This document shows, in pieces, positions 1 through 10,687 of a stretch of 64,000 bases of DNA. Source of the stretch: Porogramme epimiltina (lineage: Eukaryota; Basidiomycota; Agaricomycetes; Polyporales; Polyporaceae); the NCBI GenBank assembly GCA_900155495.1, contig FTLJ01000292.1, forward strand, positions 1-64,000, read 5' to 3'. Under the pieces are notes generated by a model. That model saw nothing but the letters and a program-made list of their open reading frames with translations. It had not been told where the DNA came from and searched no databases. Numbering within the stretch: the first letter of the stretch is position 1; the number at the start of each line of letters is the position of its first letter. The translations under genes and the position numbers were made by a program.

Positions 1-124
1 GCGGGAGCGGGAGATGGAAGAAGGAGGGTTGGGGTGCCCGGCGGCGGGGCGGGCGGGCGGGAACCCCGAATGCGTGCCTCCTCCGCGGTTCGCGAGGGAC
101 GGGTCAGAACGTGAGGGGGCTCAC

Positions 125-2722
125 CTGAGGGTCATCGTGCGCTTCTGAACGGCTGGGGTGACGACGGAAATGACCAGGCCCGTGCGTCAGCACGAAATCG
201 CGTCTGCGGACGTCTGATGACAGTATGAGAACGTACAAGCAAAGTCTAGGGTGAGGCCGTAGGGCGTGCCCAGCTCGTCGTTGCGCGCGTAGCGCTTGCC
301 AATAGACGTATTTGAGTCGTCCACGCGCGAGAAGACGCCAGCCTTGCGCAGCTTCGTGGCTGTTGGACACAAGTGGGGTGAGCATCGGACTCCGCGAGAG
401 ACGCCGGCGGGGTGTCGCGTGATTCCCGGACGATTAACAACGGCAGCGGCGGCGCTGGCACTCACAGACTTCACGGATGAGCGGATCGAACTCGGGCTTC
501 GCGCTGAGCGGAACGATGAGAACCTTGGTCGGGGCGACGACGGCCGGCAGAGACAGGACCTGCAAGCCAATTAAAATCGACGGGGGTCAGGACATCGCGG
601 AGGAGCAGCCGGGACGGGACACAGCGGAAGACGCACCCCGCGCTCGACGTCCTGCTCTCGGCTCCAGAAGCTGTGCTCGAGCAGCGCGTACAGAATGCGG
701 CCGAGACCAAACGACGGCTCAATGACGTTCGGTGTAAACTCGCGGACTGAATGTGTGCCAGTCAGATGACACTGCACCCCGTCCGATATGCGAGAGCGCG
801 GCTTACTCGATTGCTTGAACGTTTTCTTCTCGATGGTCAGAAGGTCGGGCGTGAGCTTGAATTCCTTGCCGTCGGACGTGGTGACGGTGGTCGCCCTGCG
901 GAATGCGGGCGGTCCTGTGAGCAGGCACGAAGGGCGACTATACAGTCCCGTGCGTGAATGTGAAACGGGTGCCTCACCCTTGTGCGAGCTCGCCCTGCAT
1001 CTTCGCGAGCGCTGCCTCGTCCATCCCACCGATGAGGGCCTGGATCGCTGCGTTGTCCTTGCCGAACGTCTTGCCAAAGCTCTTCTTGTTAAACTCCGGG
1101 GTGAGCTTCTCGGTGACGATCGGCTCCTTGAGCGCCTGGCGTACAACCAGGGGGTGCCCCGTCTTTGCCATGTGCACGGTCAGGTCGTAAGCCGCGCGGT
1201 CGGCGCAGCCGACACACTCCGTCCAGCCGTAAGAGTTCTGGATCTCGGCGTCCCAGCAGTCGGTGGCGTAGTGCGCCATTTCGTTCGCCATGTGCTGCCG
1301 GAAGCGCAGGCGCGTGGGGTTAATACCAATCTTGGTTAGGAACTGGTGGATACGGGCCAGGAAGTACCCCAGCGTCTCGTTCGCGACGACACCCTTGTCG
1401 ACGGCGTCCCCGATCTTCATGCGTGTCAGCTGCGTACTCCCGGAGGACTGCGTGTCGCGGTCCAGGAGGTCTAGCTCCACGTCCCGCACGTCGGCGAAAC
1501 GCTCGTGCTTCTTGTCGTCCGGGTCGACGTAGTGCTCGATCTCGGCCATGGTGAATTCCCGTACGCGAAGCAACCCCGCACGCGGCGAGATCTCGTTCCG
1601 GAACGAGCGACCAATCTGCGCGGACGCGAACGGTATCCGCCCGTTGTTGAACTCCAGAAGCCGGGAGAAGTTGAGGAAGTGACCCTGGGCCGTCTCCGGC
1701 CGAAGGAAACCAGGGTGCTGGCCGGTGGGGCCAATGCTACTGGCGAACATCAGGTTGAACTGGACAGGCTCTGACACTTCATTGCCGGAGTCAGGATTCC
1801 TGATGTCGTATTTTCTGCAGAGACCACCGAGCTCTGGGCCGGAGTAGTTGTCCAGCTGGTTGACGCGGGGCGTATGAGCTCTCATCCCATTCGACCATCT
1901 CACCATGCTTACCTGCGCAAGAATGGACTCGTACTCGGCGACGACCTCATCTGTGAGTTTGACGGGCGCAGCCTTAGCCTTGTCCTTCTTTTTCTTCTTC
2001 TTGTCATCCTCCTTTACAGGCTCAGCAGCAAGACCCCGCGCCTCCTTGTCGCCCGCCAACCGCGCCTCCAAGACGTTCTTGACGAGGTGGTCCGCACGCA
2101 AAACCTCTCCATTCTTGACGTCCTTCACCATCCAGTCGGCGAACCGCGCAACGTGGCCAGAAGTCTCGAATACGGGTGCTGGCGTCATGATGGTAGTGTC
2201 GACCTCAAGCATGTGCTCCTCGACGATGAAGTGTTTCCGCCATTCGGCGATGATGTTGCTCTGAAGGGAAGAGCCAGGAGGGCCATAGTCGTAGAGACCA
2301 GCGACCCCTAGCAAGAGAAACTAGGTAAGCACGGAATGCGTCTCGGTGGAATGAAGGGACGACTGTAGCGTTCACAAAAGCCCCAAGAGCTGCATCCAGT
2401 AGAGACGTCAATACGGATGCAAGTGCCATCCGAAACATGACTACGACGTCCCTTTGGGCGATAATTCGGCCATTCCCTGTACGTCGGAACCACATCATAG
2501 CCTCCTCGGTATCCCAGCAGTGACCCCAGCAGAACGATGTGTTCGCAATCCGCCTCAACAGCAAGTACAGGGATATCTTGACGAAAAGAAAGATGTGTGA
2601 TCAGGATACTCACCGCCATAGATCTCAAAGGCTGGAGCGTAGAAGAAGCGACGGTTGAGCAGCGCCTCAAACCGCGGCTTGTCGAAGGCGTGTGCGGTCT
2701 TGTTGACCTGGATGTTGGCCAT
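125..2722 (-). CDS. GRS1: Glycyl-tRNA synthetase (3' end beyond the window)
   Basis: Class II aminoacyl-tRNA synthetase that charges tRNA-Gly, in the cytosol and in many fungi also the mitochondrion. Exons on the minus strand are 2722-2614, 2307-1913, 1855-978, 895-807, 746-637, 559-466, 359-237 and 152-125. All phases match, and the last exon ends at a GTGAGC donor, so the remaining C-terminus lies left of base 1. The start gives MANIQVNKTAHAF and is followed by the family's FEIYGG...GLYDYGPPG block. Class II motif 2 is seen as FRNEISPRAGLLRVREF and motif 3 as PSFGLGRILYALLEH. The anticodon-binding domain begins at LSLPAVVAPTKVLIVPLS and continues through GKRYARNDELGTPYG. A lysine-rich insert (about ten K/D residues) lies near residue 120, as in other eukaryotic enzymes. 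Intron 1 is 306 nt, long for this window. It is divergent from the bestrophin gene. Confidence 0.96.
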
Positions 2723-3479
2723 GTCTAAATGCTTAGAACGGACCCAGATGCGATGCGCGGTAAAAGTACAAGGACGAGGACGAAGAAGACGAGCACCAGG
2801 CCGAAAAAGCATCTAGCTGCAGCTGCGAGTCAGTTCTCCAAATCGGTCCGGACGGGGGCAGATCAGGATAAACGCGACGCGTGACATACGCCTCACGTGA
2901 CGATTCTTCCGCGATCCTTCGCGTCGCCGCCTCCCATCGCTTAATTACGGCTCGCTCGAGGTATTCGGGGGCTTTAACTGATAATTTTGTGAAGTGAAAG
3001 CAGTGTTGAATTGTTTTGAGGTATCTATATGTAATGAAGCAACATCAATAAGTGACCAATCAGTGCCTCCTGAGATCATTGTGGATGTTCAACACGCCCT
3101 TCACACGCGAATGCGTACTTATCGGGTTTGAGGGGACTTCTTCGTGGGACTCTCGGGGGATAGGACCACATACAAGTGCATTAGAGATGTAATCAACAAT
3201 GCCGATAGGTCGCGCCCACCACCAGCTTCAGGGGTCCTGAAACTAAGCATGGCCGACGAATTCCGCCCCGAGAGATCTGATCAGCCAAGAGTTGCCCTGG
3301 ACACCGCCAGTCATTCCAGGGTGTCCGGCCCAGCCCTTCTCAGCCAAGACACTCCGTCTTCGTACGTTCTCTATAACGACGCACGCTGTGTGCTCAGCCT
3401 CCTCATTTTTTCTCTCCACTTTCTTTGCATGTGCCTCTCTCTTTGAACATTTTCGTGCAATTCGTTCTCCCCCGGAAAA
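2723..3479. promoter_or_regulatory. Shared divergent promoter region
   Basis: A 757-nt gap between the starts of the divergent glycyl-tRNA synthetase and bestrophin genes must hold both promoters. An AT-richer stretch lies around 2970-3060. A pyrimidine-rich leader (about 3395-3445, many CT and TTTC runs) precedes the bestrophin start, as is common before fungal transcription starts. No coding sequence is seen. Confidence 0.5.
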
Positions 3480-5780
3480 ATGGACTCGACCTTCATGTAC
3501 TCGATCGACCCCTTCTCGCCTGGACGCGGCGGCGGGGGTTTGCATAGATTCGTCAGTGCGGTCCTCGCTACCGCTCTCTTCCGTTGCTGGCCGCTACTCC
3601 TCTTCTACTCCGGTTGGGCGACGGCGGTGGCCGTCATCAGCCATTCCGTCAAGCCTCTGACGATCCAGCCTACGCTGCTGACCGTGTAAGTGTTTATTGT
3701 GTCTTTCGCATGACGGCACACGACCTGGACAATCTCGATCAGTGCCATTAGTATGAACCGAGTTACTGACCGTGCCTTTCCGCAGATTCGGTACAGTACT
3801 CGGTTTTATCGTTTCCTACCGGACAACAGCTAGTTTCGAGCGATACAATGAAGGCCGGAGGTTGTGGTCCCAGATCATCCTAGGGAGCCGGACGTTGGCG
3901 CGGACGGTCTGGTTTCATGTTCCAGGTGCGTTCCATATATGCTTGTGCGGGCGTAGTTCGGCTTACGAGCGTGCATGGCTCGGTAGAGGTGATGCCTCCT
4001 ATAGCTGGAGACCCGTCGACGGTAGACCAACGAAAGGCCCGGGTGCTTATTGAGAAGAAGACGGTGATCAACCTTATCGAGGCGTTTGGCGTTGCCGTCA
4101 AACACTACCTTCGCGGGGAAGAGGGTGTGTACTATGTCGACCTCTACCACCTTGTCAAGTACCTTCCCGCGTATGCTCTGCCGGCCGGTCTCCCTTCCCT
4201 CGTCGATGTGACCTCGCTTGACGGTGCGTCCACTCGGTCACCGTTTCGTGCCCGAGGGGACAGCTCCGCCCCGCACCCGGATCCCGAAATGCTACAGAAC
4301 GGCGTACCCAAATCACCATCCGCAACGTCCCCGACTTTCCCGCATAGCCCGCTTCCTCCTCCAGTCACCTCTCCTCACGGGCGCAAGGTCAGCGTGCAAG
4401 TGCCGCAGGCCCAGCGCTTCAACGTGCGCACGAAGACGTTCGACAAGAGCGAGAAGGGTGACAAGGGTTCGACGTACTCAGGTGTCACGGGCGTGGGCGT
4501 AAACGAAGACTTCCTTCTCCCTGCACGCAACCCTCCGAAGTACCACCTGCTTGACTTGTTCCCCTTCTCGTTGCTTGTGGGCTTCTTGACGAAACGTGGC
4601 AAGGAAGTGAAGGTATGTCATGACGCACTATGCGATCTCCTTCACACGTTCATCTCGGGTGCAGGGCAAGAAGGCAGCACGCATTCGTGCGAAGCTTCGG
4701 AGCCGTGTCGTCACGCACAATCTCCCGCTTGAGATCTCGCTCTATCTTGTACGTGATGCTCATCGCAAAATATATTACACAAATCTCACTGGTCGTTGCA
4801 GAGTTCATACATAGCGGCACTCCAGGAGCGGAACTCCGTCCCTCCGCCTACGGCCAGTGAGTGTGCCTCCGCCTCCCAGATGACATCAGCCTGAGCTGTG
4901 TTTAGCCAACTTGTTGAACGCACTGAACCAACTGGTTGATGCGTTGACTGGGTTGGAGCGTATCTTGACGACGCCTATTCCCTTCTCGTGCGTTTCCGCT
5001 CTATATGCGCGCAACCGTTTCCAATGATTCCCCCCCCCCCCCAGTTACCGGGTCCACTTGTGGAGCGTTGCGATTGTGTATAACTTGCTGCTGGTGAGTC
5101 TCATCTCCAAGTTCACACCTATATGAAGCTGAGCGTACATACAGCCTTTCCAAATCTGGGCTGCCCTGGGATGGCTTACCATTCCTGCAACTACCATTGC
5201 GGTACGTTTCCGTGTACTCCATAGATACACCAATTTACTGATGAGCCCGATAGAGCTTCATCTTCTTTGGCTTCTTGGTGGCGGGCGAGGAGATCGAGAG
5301 TACGTCCTCAATATCATCCGTGTTCTCATGACGTGAAACTGATCTCTTCCTGCTGCATAGATCCCTTCGGTAAGCAATCCATCTAGGTTCCATCAGTGAA
5401 CACGAGGCAGAGGTACTAACATCGATCCTTTAATGAAGGCTATGATAAGAACGATCTGGTGCGTCACAGACGTGGTGGACTGTGGCACATCTACCGAGAC
5501 CTGATGTTGTTATCCTTCACAGAACTTAGACCACTTCACGCACAACATTATCCGTGCGCCAATCTCTGCTTCTCGCTGCGCGTACCCCTCAATCTAACAT
5601 AATTTCCCTCCCATAGGCAGCGAGCTCCGTGCGATCACGGCGTTGCCTGCTCCACACGTCGAGAACTGGGCCTTCTCCCAGTTCAATGATCAGATCTTCA
5701 CTGCAGAGGAGCGTGTTACGCCCGACGAGTGGATGCAGCGCGGCTCCGACCGCATGCAGCTCGCACTCGCGACCCTGTGA
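3480..5780 (+). CDS. Bestrophin-family (UPF0187) anion channel
   Basis: Predicted membrane anion channel of the bestrophin/RFP-TM family (522 residues). Thirteen exons join in frame: 3480-3685, 3786-3925, 3987-4612, 4665-4748, 4802-4856, 4906-4987, 5045-5093, 5145-5201, 5254-5299, 5361-5369, 5439-5458, 5523-5553 and 5617-5780. An N-terminal hydrophobic helix (WPLLLFYSGWATAVAV) is followed by the family signature VSYRTTASFERYNEGRRLW. Later helices include IWAALGWLTIPATTIA and SFIFFGFLVAGEEIENPFGY, whose EIENPFG end matches the conserved bestrophin acidic segment. Between the signature and the later helices lies a hydrophilic Ser/Pro-rich insert (about residues 190-290), probably a cytosolic loop. 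One exon is only 9 nt. Substrate (chloride or bicarbonate) cannot be read from the sequence; the plasma membrane or a vacuolar membrane is possible. Confidence 0.92.
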
Positions 5781-7497
5781 TTGCAGCGACGCTCGGAATC
5801 AAAAACACGCTGACTCCCCAGACCGGGGGAGAACGGACACACGGACCATCAGGACAATCCAACTCATGCATCATACTGCTCCCCTCACATCACACATATC
5901 TAGTATATTCGTGTTTTAGTCCCTTGCATATATACCTTCACGCCGCTCATGACGACTCATCATCAACGGATATAGACGCACTCACTGTGCACCAGTACAT
6001 ACTTATTCTCCACGGCTGCTAGGCATCACGGCTGTCATCTTATTCTCGTACATGCTCTCGGATATGTATTGGTGGTATCATCGCCCCTTCACGCCGCACG
6101 CATAATTTTATAGATTGGCTCCTATAAACCTTGATACGTGTCTCGTGTTTCTGTCTGATGATTTCTGACGCAAGTTAGCGTTAAGGAGTCAAGGTTGTGT
6201 AGATTCTGTAACTCCTCAGAGACGCGCGTGTCGCGACATGTGCTGTACGCTCATGTGACCGCGAAGTCATTCCGTAGACGCCTAATGAAGGTCATGTTCC
6301 ATCCGTTCATTTCGCGTCTTGGCTCTCGCCAGCGACGTGCCATATCTCACCGTCCTTCGGAGGCATGGAAGGTACTTCAACTTTACTCTCCTGTCTATAG
6401 CTTGACTAAAGTACCTTTAGGGCTTCACAAACCTGACCATGTCGTCATTGACATACGTGGGTGGCTGGACTAGGAAGGAAGGTTGTGGTCCGGGTGCCGC
6501 AGCAACGCTCCCTTGACAGCATATACAAGTATAGGTCTACGTGTCTCTCACAGCTCTCTAGCTACGGTGTCTCGACACGTTGTGCCCAATGTCCCACTCC
6601 TGGTCATCGAACACGTTCAGACCTCTGACCACCCTTTGTTTGTGTGGTTTGCGGGTAGGTTCCGCTGCACAATCGGATGTCTTGCGATCCACTGATATAG
6701 CCATAGATTATCACTAGGTCTACACAGGTATGGTGTGAAAGACTCCGCACACCTCTTTTAAACGGCACACATGTGAGCACCCCCGACAGGGCTTGTGTCA
6801 AGTGAGTGGCCCACTCCGTTGTTCATCGCTCCGATAACTGATATGGGCCACAGTCACGTATAGGCCCGACTAGAATGTTTTGGCTCTTTGGCTACAGTGT
6901 AACGGAGCACCGCAGCCTGGTATTGTTCGTCCTTGGGGGTTTTATATACAATATGCGACACTTCACGACTCGTATTCTACGCTTAAAGCGGAGGGCACCC
7001 CTGAATTTATGCGAGTCATCCGCGGGGGTGATACGGGCTCTCCTTTGTCTCGAATATTCCACCCGCCTACCGTTGTGAGTGGTGTTAAGCAGGATATCCG
7101 GAATACAGGTACGCATACCATTGTCTTGATGATACTTCCGTGTTTGCTCACCCGAGCGTCACTTTCTTAGCTTTGTCTGTCGATTCGGCTGTTGCTCTCC
7201 GCTCTCCGCCCAGGGGCTAACCACTCCGTGTCTTTCCTATTCGTGCGACGGTCCGAGCACTTTGACGGAGACTGCGGAGCTTGAGGCTCAAGCGGTGTAC
7301 ATGCCAATCGGCGTCTGCAACCTGCCCTGCCACACGTGTTACCGTCATCGCCGGAAGCGCCCGTGGGATGCGCTTGACTCGGCGGTAGGCAGCCCACAAC
7401 TTGACATATAACCCCACGCACGCCAGACACCGACACTCCCTTCTGACCCACTTTTCTCTTCTTCCATCATTTCTACCCACATATCCACCCTGTATTT
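5781..7497. other. Intergenic region, no gene recognised
   Basis: This 1.7-kb stretch separates the bestrophin stop from the start of the NYN gene. All open frames are under 100 codons and none resembles a known family or joins to another across plausible splice sites. The last 100 bases (about 7400-7490) are pyrimidine-rich and probably belong to the NYN gene promoter. Confidence 0.5.
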
Positions 7498-9434
7498 ATG
7501 ACACAGTCTGTCACCGAGTCCTCTATATCCCCCGGCCCCTTGAGTCCCTTCTCCACATACTCGGTTGCTAGTGGGATCACATCCGATGGTAAGAGATATT
7601 GCCTCCAAGTCCAAATGATGTGTATTAATTGCGTCAATAACGCAGACGCGCCAGACCTGGGAGCCTTTGGTCCAGTTTTCAGGGCATTGACCAACCTACA
7701 ACGAGGACAAGACGCTGACTTGCGCGGCGCCACGCCGACTTCCTCCTTTGCTTTATCCCACTCAGACGACTCTGATCCTCTCCAAGGACCTTCAACATGG
7801 ACTGTTAGGCGAGTGCCCCGCGTCACATCCTCCCTTCCTGGAAGCCCCACACCTGCGCGGTCCTCCCTACCCCCTGAGACGGATGAGACGGCATCGGAGT
7901 ATGACGATGGCACTGAGCTCGAAGTTCCCATCTATGATGTGGCCCCGATGGACAGTCAATCCGTGGACTACCCGACTGTAGACCGCCCCTCGCTCGGATA
8001 CCTTGACCAGGCGTTGACGTATATCCAGGCTGAGCGGGAGAAGTTCGTCCTCCGTCGGGAACTGCGTGGGAATGGCTCGACAACGTCGGACAGCCCCTCT
8101 CAGTTCGTCCTCCCTCCTACTATGCGCAGGAAACGCAGGCGCAAGCGTCCCAAGCCGGTTCGCAGGACCGCACAGGATGATGATACCCGGGTCGAGACGG
8201 CGGTGGACGAGGGCGATGGCGTGGATGAGGGTAGTGCGGATAACGAAGACGGTGATACTTCCTCCTCGTCGTTTGATGCCTCGTCGTCGCCATCGCGCTT
8301 CAAGACCACCCCCTCCACCCCTGCTACGTTCCGGCGCGAGAAGCAGAAGCAGCGCGCCGCGGCGGAGCAGAACCCACGTCTACACCACAGTCGTTCAACT
8401 CCCAGTCTACAAGTTTCCACACACTCGTTCGACGTGCGCACTATCCAGCTGCGCACGCTCGCGCACAAGCTCCGGCTTCTCTTCTCGACGGAACGCGAAG
8501 CGCTGACGGAAGTGCTTGCGCGCGACTTCACCTCATCACTAGCTTATGCCGATCCACGCGGTCCCGTACCCCAATCTCAGGACACTCTCATACATGTTTT
8601 CATCGACCAGTGCGTCCTGCTTTTCTCCTGTGTCTATCTACTCCCTCTCACACTCATCTGCACCGTTGTCACCTCCGTAGCTCGAATATTCTTATCGGAT
8701 TCATTAATTACGCTCGTCGACACCTGGCCCACGTCGTGAAGAAGACGAAGCAGGTGCACCTCTCACACGCCGCGCTCGTGCTCATCCTCGAGCGCGGCAG
8801 GCCGATCACAAGGCGAGTGCTCGTGGCGTCCTCGCCGCTCTACCAGCCCATGGACGGCATCCAGCAGCTCGGGTACGAGACTGGCATCTACGCACGCGTC
8901 CCCGACAATGGCGACGGCGCGGACCGGCAGCATGTTCCCGGCCACGCGCGCAACGGCAGCCGCGGGCAGAACAACGCGGAGGCTGGGCCGTCCCGCGCCC
9001 GGGGTGGCAAGCCCCGTGCGCCGACGCGCGGGCACGCGCACAAGACCTCCACGGGTGGGACCGGGACGTCGACGGAGTCAGACCAGAGCTCAGGACAGCA
9101 GAAGTTGCGGTTCCGGGAGCAGGGTGTGGACGAGCTGCTCCAGCTGAAGTTGCACCAAGCGATCGCGGACGTGGACGACGTGCCCGCGGGCGCGACGATC
9201 GTGCTCGCGACTGGAGACGGGAACGTGGGCCAGTTTAACGAAGACGGCTTCCTCGGCTGCGTCCGCACGGCACTCAAGAAGGGCTGGCGCGTCGAACTGT
9301 ACGCGTGGGAGGGCGGTCTGAGCCGCGCGTGGTCGCGCGAGTTCGGGGCGGACGAGCGGTTCGTGATCCACATGCTGGATAAGTACGCGCAAGACCTGCT
9401 AGAGATGCCAGAGGTCGGCAGCGCTGCTCACTGA
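7498..9434 (+). CDS. NYN-domain (PIN-like) putative RNase
   Basis: A 602-residue protein from exons 7498-7588, 7646-8609 and 8681-9434, all in frame. The N-terminal half is low-complexity and acidic/Ser-rich with a basic patch (RRKRRRKRPKPVRR, about residue 200). The C-terminal part is an NYN/PIN-like fold, as in LabA, MARF1 and limkain. The first acidic motif is HVFIDHSNILIGFINYARR at about residue 350, split by the last intron. LILERGRPITRRVLVASSP follows, and the second acidic motif LATGDGNVGQFNEDGF lies near residue 525. The candidate metal ligands (D and N of DHSN, D of GDGN) are present, so nuclease activity on RNA is a fair inference for the family. A hydrophilic Gly/Arg/Ser-rich insert of about 80 residues interrupts the domain. 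It stands alone with its own pyrimidine-rich leader. Confidence 0.85.
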
Positions 9435-10036
9435 GGGCGGGCGTTATGCCTGAGCCTGCCGTCAGTGTGGAAAGAGAGGTAGTTGACGTCATTGATATTG
9501 TAAGAGATGAGTTTGTGAGGAACACTGTGTATGATTGACATGTATGTAGGGATGTTGTGGACCACACAACGCTCGTTAGTTCATGGATGACTGAAGATAC
9601 TTGTTATTGTAGTTCATGCATGCTTGTAAGAATAGTCATACGCTCCTAAATTGGTAATGCGATGTGAATATGTACTTAGATCTAGTACATGTTTTGTGTT
9701 TCTCGTTTTGCAATACCAACGATCTCTGTCATACAGCCTAGACAGCCTAGGACGAAGCCTACCCACTCTACTGTGATCATACTTTTTCTGTCATATTAAA
9801 GAAGTATGTATTGGTATCAGTCATGGGCTATGTAGGATGTCTTCACATCCAGCTACAGACGAAACAAGGTCCGACATCATTCGAGCTCGCTCAGACACTC
9901 ATTCGCCCCTAGTGCCCCGGTACCCCCTTTCCCATTCGATCCCACGGTGTGGCTCTGCTAGCGCTGCTAGAAGTTTCCTTAGCTCTCCGGCTCCACCCGT
10001 GAACGTATAGAACGACCGTGCAGGCTTACCCTTGAC
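9435..10036. other. Convergent 3' region
   Basis: These 600 bases lie between the ends of the convergent NYN and DUF5648 genes. The sequence is AT-richer than the coding parts (notably 9480-9850) and no coding frame is seen; it probably holds both 3' untranslated regions. Confidence 0.4.
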
Positions 10037-10687
10037 CTAGTAGTAGCAGTACTCGCCGCAGTCACAGTACGACCCGTTCTTCGGGTTCACGTACCCCGCG
10101 ATGCCCTCATCGCTGTACCCCAGGTTCGTGATCGCGTTCTGCCTCTCCGCCGCGTTCGTCGTGTAGAAGTGGTCCGTCGCGCTGGGCGAGTACATCCGGT
10201 ACAGCGGCACGCTGCTGCACGTCGCGCCCGGGAAGATGTACGCCGCGATGCCCTCCGCCGAGTACCCGAGGTTGTTCACCGCGTTGTCGCGCTCCGCCTC
10301 GTTCGTGGTGTAGAAGTGGTCCGTAGCACTGGGGCTGTACGCGCGGTAGAGCGGCACGGCGCCCGTCGCCGCCGCGGAGAGCACCTCCGCCGCGTCGCCC
10401 TCACGGGTGTAGCCGAGGTTAGCGACCGCGTTGTTGATCTCGGCGTCGGAGGTGGTGTAGAAATGGTCGGTCGCGCTGGGGCTGTAACCGCGGTGGAGCG
10501 GGACGGTGGAGTAGCAGCACTCGTCCGGCTTGCCGGGGTAGTAGCCACCGTCGGTGCGGCGCTGGGGACATGACAGCGAGTGAGCACACCTCTGAAGATG
10601 TTTCAGAAAGAGTCTTACCTCGGAAGGCAGGGCATAAGCCTGGAGGAGAACGGCAGACGCGACAAGGGTAGCAAAGAAGGACTTCAT
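10037..10687 (-). CDS. Secreted DUF5648-repeat protein
   Basis: A 197-residue predicted secreted protein. Exon 1 (10687-10619) encodes a signal peptide (MKSFFATLVASAVLLQAYA). A 57-nt GTAAGA...CAG intron follows, then exon 2 (10561-10037). The mature part holds three copies of about 43 residues built on VPLYR-YSPSATDHFYTT---E--NAV-NLGY--EG, the pattern of the DUF5648 family found in bacterial and fungal secreted or cell-wall proteins. Cysteines flank the repeats (DECCYST before, SYCDCGEYCYY at the C-terminus) and could form disulfides. The intron is a multiple of three and has no stop, so a retained form would add 19 residues. Function is unknown; a carbohydrate or surface role is often assumed for this family. 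Confidence 0.85.
   Translation of the reverse strand: MKSFFATLVASAVLLQAYALPSEVRLFLKHLQRCAHSLSCPQRRTDGGYYPGKPDECCYSTVPLHRGYSPSATDHFYTTSDAEINNAVANLGYTREGDAAEVLSAAATGAVPLYRAYSPSATDHFYTTNEAERDNAVNNLGYSAEGIAAYIFPGATCSSVPLYRMYSPSATDHFYTTNAAERQNAITNLGYSDEGIAGYVNPKNGSYCDCGEYCYY

Noticed and set aside
571..1339. Open frames of 183-191 codons on both strands around the 3' exons of the glycyl-tRNA synthetase gene.
   Set aside because: They run across exons and introns of the real gene; only the exon parts in the correct frame have family similarity.
5781..7497. Possible degenerate transposon in the gene-poor stretch after the bestrophin gene.
   Set aside because: No terminal repeats, target-site duplications, reverse transcriptase or transposase motifs were seen.
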